Source of the DNA: CAZQAA01 sp964591255
GTDB taxonomy: Bacteria > Desulfobacterota > DSM-4660 > Desulfatiglandales > Desulfatiglandaceae
Direction: 5' to 3'
Assembly (NCBI GenBank): GCA_964591255.1
Contig: CAZQAA010000045.1
Location: forward strand, 1-5,216
Length of the DNA stretch: 5,216 nt
Part shown: positions 1 through 4,684 of the stretch, in pieces
How the letters are laid out: each line of letters opens with the position of its first letter
How positions within the stretch are numbered: position 1 is the first letter of the stretch
The notes under the pieces: model-generated
What the model was told of the DNA's origin: nothing
The model's input: only the letters and a program-made list of their open reading frames with translations
Databases searched by the model: none
Translations under genes and position numbers: made by a program

Positions 1-1
1 T

Positions 2-805
2 TTTTATCTTCTTCGTCCCAATATTCTTATAACATTTGGTCTGCTGTTCGCTTTATTTGCAATATTGAATCCAGAGAAGCTTTTTGCCAAGCCATTAATC
101 GGTCTGTTGCTATCTTTATCTATCTTGATAGTAGTCGTTGGAGTCCGTAATTATCAGGCTTATCAGCGTGGTCTTATAAGCCATCTTGGAGGGATCCATT
201 TCTACATAGGAAACAATCCTCAGGCCACTGGCACATTTGCATCTTTCGACAATTTTCATCCTGGATTCAAAAATAACGTAGTAAAGGCCCAGGTCTTGGC
301 CGAAGAGAGAACCCACAGAAATCTGACCAGACGGGAAGTCTCTTTTTATTGGTATGGTGAAGGGCTGAAATGGATTGCCCAACATCCTGTTCAGTTCTGG
401 AAACTTTTTATAAGGAAAATTTCTCTCTCTATTGCACCTTTTGAAATTGGAGAATATGATCGCTTTGCCTTTTGGACGAACAGAAGTTTTTTGCATTATC
501 TTCTTCCCGGATCATTAGTTTTACTGATAGGGCTTTTAGGGCTACTTGCTGGTATCTCCAGAAACTCTGGCAGTCGATCTTTGTTTATCTTCTTTGTTTT
601 CTATATATTAAGTCTTGCTATATTCCTTGTGACTGGCCGTTATCGTCTCCCTCTCTTTATACCGCTTCTATGCACTTCAGGATACCTACTGGATAGATTT
701 TGCTCAATTATTATTTCTTTCACAAAACTTCGTCTGTTACGGTCTTCAGTCAGCCTTCTGTCTATTTTGCTGATTATTTTTCTGTCTTGGACTACCAGCA
801 GGGCA
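2..805 (+). other. GT39/PMT-like membrane module (C-terminal part)
   Basis: Hydrophobic segments are visible at about 2-64, 89-145, 497-553, 578-634, 647-694 and 743-790. A hydrophilic stretch rich in charged and aromatic residues lies at about 146-496. The GG-x-x-FYIGNNP motif at 188-220 and the R-Y-R-L-P motif at 638-652 are recurrent in bacterial family 39 glycosyltransferases, which act on undecaprenyl- or dolichyl-phosphate sugars. The acidic catalytic residues of the first extracytoplasmic loop would lie upstream of the window and cannot be checked. If the topology follows ArnT-like enzymes, the sequence after the last helix is periplasmic, which would allow an exported C-terminal extension. 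Assignment rests on motif recall, not on a profile search. Confidence 0.7.
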
Positions 806-3800
806 ACACTCGATTGTTATTATTGTTATTACATAACATATAATGGCATGCCTTATTGCTATTATTATGATTCATATGATAACTGTTTTGGCATCGACTC
901 TGTTAAAATCTTACTGAATGATAAGGTACTCAAAGATCCGGTTTTTTTAGACGATGTAAACTTAATTGTCAAATTTGTTCCGGAAATTGAGTGGTTCGAT
1001 CAAGAGCCGGGTGTTGTTAAATACATTACCCCGAAGGGAACCTACTATATTTCAGATCAATCAGACGGCTCCATCACTTTAAACGTGGGCAGGGAATTTG
1101 GCGCAGGAGGCAAGCTTCAGGTAATAGCAGTAACGGCAGACGGTACTGAATCGGTGCCTTATGAGGTGCCTTTTGACGTGGCGGAGCCTCCTCTAGTCAG
1201 TGCATATTACTATTCGTTTAATACTTCTAGCAGAACGTACCGGACTGTTGTCTCCCAGGTTTTTCATATCATTGATGAAGACATCACGAGTTCCCGCATT
1301 CCAACAACTGTTCCAATCTGGGGCGGTAAGAAGGTGGATATAGGTATCAATGCTTATGTATTCATGGATGTGGATCTGAGGGGCAAAGGAAGTATTACAC
1401 TAGACTTCAGAAAAGGCCTTTTAGACAGCAGGGTTTCCTACGCTGGTAAGCGGGTACCACTGGTGGAGAAGAGACGTGGCAGGAGGGCGTATCTTGCAAA
1501 AAGGTGCAGTGCCGGGGTCAGCTTTAGTCCCAGGATGGCTTTTACATACAACAGGGATCAGAAGGTTTGGCACTACGGAGGAGGTCTTGGCATAGGCCTT
1601 TCCGGCTACTGCCAGACTCCCCCTTATTATGTGGTAGTGATGGCCGGACCTGTGCCTATACCTTTTTATGCCAGGGTGGGCGCGGGGATAGATGCAGCCA
1701 ATGATTTGACTGTGAACAGCCTGTCTTTTGATGGTGGTTTTTCTGTGGACTGGGAAGGCCTCTTTACTCTCAATCCGTATGGCAAGCTGATGTTTGGCAC
1801 AGGTGCGGCCGATATAGCTGCCATCGAGGGCTATGGCCAGGGAGGGCTGACCGCCCGGTGGGGTTATCCTGACTCTCCCCATCTAAGGGATCTCTATTGT
1901 TCTGTCATAGGCGGGGTAAAGTTTGTCTTCCTGATCTTTCAGTATGACAAACAGCTCTGGGAGGTCAGGTGGCCAGAGGCCGAAGGCCAGGCAATGGCCC
2001 TAGAGGCAGGCGGCAACGGGCCCGTTCCCCTTTCCAGAGGTTATATTTCAAGGCCCAATTACGGCAAATTCCATGGCGAAGGTGTTCCTGTAATAAAGGC
2101 CCAGGAGGTTACTGGCACCAATGCCCGGGAAGAGCTCATCCAGGAGAATGTATTTCCGGTATCCGAGCCCGTTCTCGTGTCATCAGACGGGAACTCCTAC
2201 ATGTTCTGGATATACGATGATCCTTCAAGGACAGAGTACAACCGGACAGAGCTGGTGTGGTCCAGGTGGACGGGCACGTCATGGACGACGCCGGTTGCGG
2301 TCTGGGACGATGGCACAGCGGACTTCAGGCCATCGGCAAGCATGCTGTCAGACGGCAGGGTGCTGGTGGTCTGGCAGGACTTGAAGGAAAGCCTTGGGAG
2401 CACAGCTACCGTAGATGACATGATGGCCCTTACGGAGATCAGCTATGCCGTCTATGATCCGGGTTCAAACTCCTGGCAGACAGGGCGCCTGACAGACAAC
2501 AGCTACTGGGACCACCTGCCTGTGGTTTCATCTGCTGGAAGCACAAATGCCCTTGTAGCCTGGGTATCCAATCCGGACAATGACATGCTTGGTTCATCAG
2601 ACAAGCCAAATACCATAAGGTATGCACTGTTTGACGGAAGTGCCTTTGGGGCTGCTGGGGATGTGGCTACAGGCACGGGTCCAATCCTGAAGTCAAGCCT
2701 TGCCTTTGATGGTTTGGATGGCATTCTTGTCTGGTCCAGCGATGAGGACAACGATCTTCAGACAGCCGATGACCAGGAACTCAGGCTTTGCCGTTACCAC
2801 AAGACAACAGGCTGGCAGGCCCCAACCCTTTTTACCAGCAACGATGTGACAGACTCAAGTCCGGAGGTTCTGTTCCGGGATGGTCACAGTTATCTCCTTT
2901 GGGTAGAGGACAATGATCTTGTCATGGTTCGTGACCTGAACCTTGGAAGCAAGGAGACCGCAGTTTCTGACATGCTTGGCCCTGGAGGAATGAGTTTCAA
3001 GGCAGCAGCGGGCTCCCGGGGATTGACCCTTTTCTGGACAGACGGGTCTCCCCAAGGCAAGGACATCTACATAGCCCACTGGTCAGAGGCCCTGGACGTA
3101 TGGGGAGCTCCAAGACAGGTGACGGCAGATCCACAGGTGGAAAGGTCCATATCTGGTGGTTACATAAACGGAGACACCCTCAGGCTGGTTTATGACAAGG
3201 TGGACCTCGACCTGTCAGGAAACTCCGTGAAGACGGATCTGTATCTTCTCACATACCGTGACAGTACAGACGTGTTGCTGAACCTGCTCACCGCCAGCAA
3301 TCCGGCCCCTGAAACAGGAACGGATGTCACCTTGACGGCAGAGGTTGCAAACGTGGGAGACACTCCCCAGGAAGACATACCTGTCAATTTTTATCTGGGC
3401 AGTCCTTCTGAAGGCAATCTCATAGGCAGCGCCGTGGCACAGGGAGTCCTTGCCCCTCAGGAATCAAGGGAGGTGAGCATAACCTGGACTGTGACCACGA
3501 TGCCTGCAGAGATATATGCAGTTGCAGACCCGGATCACGAGATAGTGGCAGACACCGACTATTCCAACAATGAAATGAGCCTTACCCTTGGATCTTCCAG
3601 TGTAACCAGGGGTGACGTGAACGGGGACAATAACGTGAACATCGTAGACGCACTTTTTGTAGCCCGCCACGCGGTTGGCCTCCCGGTAAATAACTTCAAC
3701 GAGGATGCCGCAGACGTGAACTGCGACGGCAGGGTGAACATCATAGATGCACTGTTCATAGCCAGGAAGGCCGTGGGACTACCGGTAAGTAACTGGTGCG

Positions 3801-3808
3801 GTGGATAG
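2..3808 (+). CDS. GT39-like glycosyltransferase fused in frame to a secreted beta-propeller/CARDB/dockerin protein (5' partial)
   Basis: The frame is open from base 2 to the TAG at 3806-3808. The TTG at 65 is not a credible start, because hydrophobic coding sequence continues upstream to the window edge, so the gene begins outside. About 2-805 is a polytopic membrane region with GT39/PMT features: a GGIHFYIGNNP loop at 188-220 and GRYRLP before a hydrophobic segment at 635-652. The family moves sugars from polyprenyl-phosphate donors on the outer face of the inner membrane; its catalytic N-terminus is not in the window. From 815 onward the protein looks extracellular: a Tyr/Cys-rich segment, an Ig-like or otherwise beta-rich region to about 2150, a Trp-motif propeller, CARDB and dockerin. 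No internal start with a Shine-Dalgarno sequence is visible between the halves. The fusion is odd, and could be real, a recent deletion or a misassembly. The product of the combined protein is unknown. Confidence 0.88.
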   Translation, partial: FYLLRPNILITFGLLFALFAILNPEKLFAKPLIGLLLSLSILIVVVGVRNYQAYQRGLISHLGGIHFYIGNNPQATGTFASFDNFHPGFKNNVVKAQVLAEERTHRNLTRREVSFYWYGEGLKWIAQHPVQFWKLFIRKISLSIAPFEIGEYDRFAFWTNRSFLHYLLPGSLVLLIGLLGLLAGISRNSGSRSLFIFFVFYILSLAIFLVTGRYRLPLFIPLLCTSGYLLDRFCSIIISFTKLRLLRSSVSLLSILLIIFLSWTTSRATLDCYYCYYITYNGMPYCYYYDSYDNCFGIDSVKILLNDKVLKDPVFLDDVNLIVKFVPEIEWFDQEPGVVKYITPKGTYYISDQSDGSITLNVGREFGAGGKLQVIAVTADGTESVPYEVPFDVAEPPLVSAYYYSFNTSSRTYRTVVSQVFHIIDEDITSSRIPTTVPIWGGKKVDIGINAYVFMDVDLRGKGSITLDFRKGLLDSRVSYAGKRVPLVEKRRGRRAYLAKRCSAGVSFSPRMAFTYNRDQKVWHYGGGLGIGLSGYCQTPPYYVVVMAGPVPIPFYARVGAGIDAANDLTVNSLSFDGGFSVDWEGLFTLNPYGKLMFGTGAADIAAIEGYGQGGLTARWGYPDSPHLRDLYCSVIGGVKFVFLIFQYDKQLWEVRWPEAEGQAMALEAGGNGPVPLSRGYISRPNYGKFHGEGVPVIKAQEVTGTNAREELIQENVFPVSEPVLVSSDGNSYMFWIYDDPSRTEYNRTELVWSRWTGTSWTTPVAVWDDGTADFRPSASMLSDGRVLVVWQDLKESLGSTATVDDMMALTEISYAVYDPGSNSWQTGRLTDNSYWDHLPVVSSAGSTNALVAWVSNPDNDMLGSSDKPNTIRYALFDGSAFGAAGDVATGTGPILKSSLAFDGLDGILVWSSDEDNDLQTADDQELRLCRYHKTTGWQAPTLFTSNDVTDSSPEVLFRDGHSYLLWVEDNDLVMVRDLNLGSKETAVSDMLGPGGMSFKAAAGSRGLTLFWTDGSPQGKDIYIAHWSEALDVWGAPRQVTADPQVERSISGGYINGDTLRLVYDKVDLDLSGNSVKTDLYLLTYRDSTDVLLNLLTASNPAPETGTDVTLTAEVANVGDTPQEDIPVNFYLGSPSEGNLIGSAVAQGVLAPQESREVSITWTVTTMPAEIYAVADPDHEIVADTDYSNNEMSLTLGSSSVTRGDVNGDNNVNIVDALFVARHAVGLPVNNFNEDAADVNCDGRVNIIDALFIARKAVGLPVSNWCGG
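815..886 (+). other. Tyr/Cys-rich segment just after the last hydrophobic helix
   Basis: Within 24 codons there are ten Tyr and four Cys (codons at 815, 824, 857 and 884). The first pair forms C-Y-Y-C and the spacings are C-x2-C-x10-C-x8-C. The DNA is low in complexity, with repeated TAT/TTATTG-type triplets. The segment sits where the mature N-terminus of an exported protein would begin. Two disulfides or a small metal site are both possible. I do not recognise a named family. Confidence 0.6.
2155..3250 (+). other. Beta-propeller of Trp-motif blades in the secreted part
   Basis: The same blade pattern recurs at least five times. A strand ends in an aromatic-x-x-G-x-x-W type turn (RWTGTSW, VYDPGSNSW, LFDGSAF, RYHKTTGW, HWSEALDVW). 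This is followed by a polar linker often containing L-T or V-T, then by a strand ending in V-W or L-W plus an acidic residue (VVWQD, VAWVSN, LVWSSD, LLWVED). Acidic clusters between blades (NPDNDM, DEDNDL) could bind calcium. The pattern resembles sialidase-like and other secreted propellers, but no catalytic set of a known glycosidase is evident, so a binding or structural role is more likely. Confidence 0.6.
3269..3595 (+). other. CARDB-type Ig-like domain
   Basis: The segment has the usual CARDB order. It opens with a strand followed by T-x-T-A-E-V-A-N-V-G-D near 3330-3361. A middle part follows with V-N-F-Y-L-G and a G-V-L-A-P-Q-E-S turn. It closes with a D-x-D-x-x-I-x-E/V-type region ending in YSNNE before the last strand. 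CARDB domains are adhesion or spacer modules of exported bacterial and archaeal proteins. Here the domain links the propeller to the dockerin. Confidence 0.8.
3611..3790 (+). other. C-terminal type I dockerin domain
   Basis: Two F-hand calcium loops are clear. Loop 1 (3614-3649) reads D-x-N-x-D-x-N-x-N-x-x-D and loop 2 (3713-3748) reads D-x-N-x-D-G-x-x-N-x-x-D. Each is followed by a matching helix, ALFVARHAVGLPV and ALFIARKAVGLPV. Dockerins bind cohesins in a calcium-dependent way; no cohesin is encoded in the window. Loop 2 has a Cys at 3722 and the protein ends N-W-C-G-G with a Cys at 3797, which could form a disulfide clasping the end of the domain. Confidence 0.92.
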
Positions 3809-3855
3809 GATAGCCCTTTTCGGAGTTATAGGTTGTTTAAAAACTTCGAATTAGT

Positions 3856-3993
3856 CATGGAAGCTCATGAACCTACATGGACAAATATTTTTATTCATGC
3901 CCGACATGCCATGAACACCCTATATGCCTTGGCATGATCTGGGGTGTTTGTCGACCCCAATCAGGGCCGACAAACTGTCCGTGCGGGGCCATG
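3856..3993. repeat. Dense CATG cluster with about 10-bp phasing
   Basis: CATG starts at 3856, 3866, 3876, 3896, 3905, 3910, 3933 and 3990: eight copies of one palindromic tetranucleotide in 138 bases. The first five lie near multiples of ten bases, so they would face the same side of the helix. Flanks vary, most often T or A before and G, A or C after. The cluster lies between the dockerin gene and the S74 gene. An operator array is one reading. No regulator is identified. Confidence 0.4.
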
Positions 3994-4032
3994 GCTAAAA
4001 ACATTGGATATTTGGATGCTTCTTTTAGGCCA
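3914..4032 (+). promoter_or_regulatory. Candidate structured leader: nested and competing hairpins
   Basis: Hairpin A pairs AACACCC (3914-3920) with GGGTGTT (3942-3948) and nests an inner ATGCC/GGCAT stem with a TT loop (3924-3935). Hairpin B pairs GTTTGTCG (3946-3953) with CGACAAAC (3968-3975), with an inner CCC/GGG pairing (3956-3958 with 3964-3966). A and B share bases 3946-3948, so they cannot both form fully. Hairpin C pairs TGGCTAAAA (3992-4000) with TTTTAGGCCA (4023-4032) through one bulged base. No U-tract follows A or B, so they do not look like a standard terminator. A leader RNA or operator is possible. No known riboswitch class is recognised. Confidence 0.3.
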
Positions 4033-4037
4033 GAAAT

Positions 4038-4065
4038 TTGAGTTTTTAAGGCTCTTACAAATAAT
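4038..4065 (+). promoter_or_regulatory. Weak sigma70-like promoter candidate for the S74 gene
   Basis: TTGAGT (4038-4043) and AATAAT (4060-4065) are spaced by 16 bases and match the consensus boxes at four and five of six positions. The expected transcript start, near 4072, would leave a leader of only about 17 bases with the Shine-Dalgarno sequence almost at its end. AT-rich sequence gives such matches by chance, so this is tentative. Confidence 0.22.
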
Positions 4066-4074
4066 CAAATTACC

Positions 4075-4080
4075 AGGAGG
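4075..4080 (+). promoter_or_regulatory. Strong ribosome binding site (AGGAGG)
   Basis: A full AGGAGG lies eight bases before the ATG at 4089. It fixes the start of the S74 gene and predicts efficient translation. It is the only clear Shine-Dalgarno sequence in the 280-base gap. Confidence 0.9.
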
Positions 4081-4088
4081 TTACTATC

Positions 4089-4652
4089 ATGAAAAAGTTT
4101 GGATTCTTTTTTGTATTTCTGATGTTCGTTTTTAGTGCCACCTTTGTAAAAGATGTCTGTCCGGGAGTTTATAGGGGCGCCGATTGGATAATTATACAAC
4201 AGGTAGCTACTGACATGACTGGCGATATTAGTGTGGATGAAGATCAAAATGGGAAAGTAGATCATACAGATGCTAACCTGACTGAAATTTTAGAAAATGG
4301 CAACGTATCGCAATTAAGCATGCAAGTCAAAGATGTTTTTGCAAATCATTATTACCTGAGTTCTGATTTGAGACTGAAGAAAAACATAAATACCATTCAG
4401 AATCCATTAAGCATAGTAAACAAATTAAGGGGAGTCAATTTCCAATGGAAAGACAGTAATGAGCAAGATATTGGTTTGATTGCTCAAGATGTTGAAGGCA
4501 TTCTTCCTGAAGTTGTAACAGATAAAGGTGGATACAAGGCTATAGAATATAGTAATATAGTAGCGATCTTGATAGAAGCAATTAAAGAACAGCAAAAACA
4601 AATTTATCGACTTGAACAAGAAATAGACACATTGAAGAATAGAATACACTGA
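4089..4652 (+). CDS. Exported Peptidase_S74 (self-cleaving intramolecular chaperone) domain protein
   Basis: This 187-residue protein starts with a Sec-type signal peptide (MKK, then a Phe/Val-rich core to about residue 20). Residues 50-61 form a canonical EF-hand/dockerin-like loop with Asp50, Asp52, Asn54, Asp58 and Asp61. Residues about 91-187 are a Peptidase_S74 domain: SDLRLKKNI at 92-100, GLIAQDVEGILPEVV at 129-143 and an alpha-helical coiled-coil tail from about 152. In this family, known from phage tail spikes and endosialidases, the trimeric C-terminal domain helps fold the preceding fibre and then cuts itself off just before a conserved Ser, using a nearby Lys. Ser92 and Lys97 match that dyad at the expected spacing. 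The protein is unusual because only about 70 residues, with no fibre or beta-helix domain, precede the cleavage site. The start is fixed by AGGAGG. A 32-base gap to the next gene suggests co-transcription. Confidence 0.93.
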   Translation: MKKFGFFFVFLMFVFSATFVKDVCPGVYRGADWIIIQQVATDMTGDISVDEDQNGKVDHTDANLTEILENGNVSQLSMQVKDVFANHYYLSSDLRLKKNINTIQNPLSIVNKLRGVNFQWKDSNEQDIGLIAQDVEGILPEVVTDKGGYKAIEYSNIVAILIEAIKEQQKQIYRLEQEIDTLKNRIH

Positions 4653-4670
4653 TTTTAAATCCGTAGTAAA

Positions 4671-4676
4671 AAAGGG
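4671..4676 (+). promoter_or_regulatory. Weak Shine-Dalgarno candidate for the propeller gene
   Basis: AAAGGG lies eight bases before the ATG at 4685, a good distance but a partial match. It supports that start, which also places a typical signal peptide at the N-terminus. Confidence 0.45.
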
Positions 4677-4684
4677 TCATAGCT

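Noticed and set aside
65..67. TTG as the start of the first gene
   Set aside because: The same frame stays open to base 2 with a further hydrophobic, GT39-like stretch, and no Shine-Dalgarno sequence precedes the TTG. The gene begins outside the window.
845..852. GGCATGCC perfect palindrome inside the first gene
   Set aside because: A single 8-base palindrome in coding DNA is expected by chance and has no supporting context.
1421..1882. Antisense 153-codon open frame inside the first gene
   Set aside because: It lies opposite well-supported coding sequence, lacks a start signal, and its composition is that of a reverse-complement shadow.
2155..3250. Active sialidase assignment for the propeller
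   Set aside because: The blade pattern is propeller-like, but no Arg triad or canonical Asp-box series with the catalytic residues can be picked out.
3809..3900. Rho-independent terminator after the dockerin gene
   Set aside because: The T-rich run near 3887-3895 is not directly preceded by a GC-rich stem. The short TCATG/CATGA stem (3855-3870) is too weak and too far away.
3961..4032. Possible c-di-GMP-I (GEMM) riboswitch
   Set aside because: The GACAAAC and GGCCATGGCTAAA pieces recall parts of the motif, but the conserved GCAAAGCC-type core and the tetraloop/receptor arrangement are missing. An Rfam RF01051 scan would decide.
3944..4135. 63-codon frame in the gap starting at GTG 3944
   Set aside because: It overlaps the start of the S74 gene in another frame, has no properly spaced ribosome binding site, and its translation looks like no protein family.
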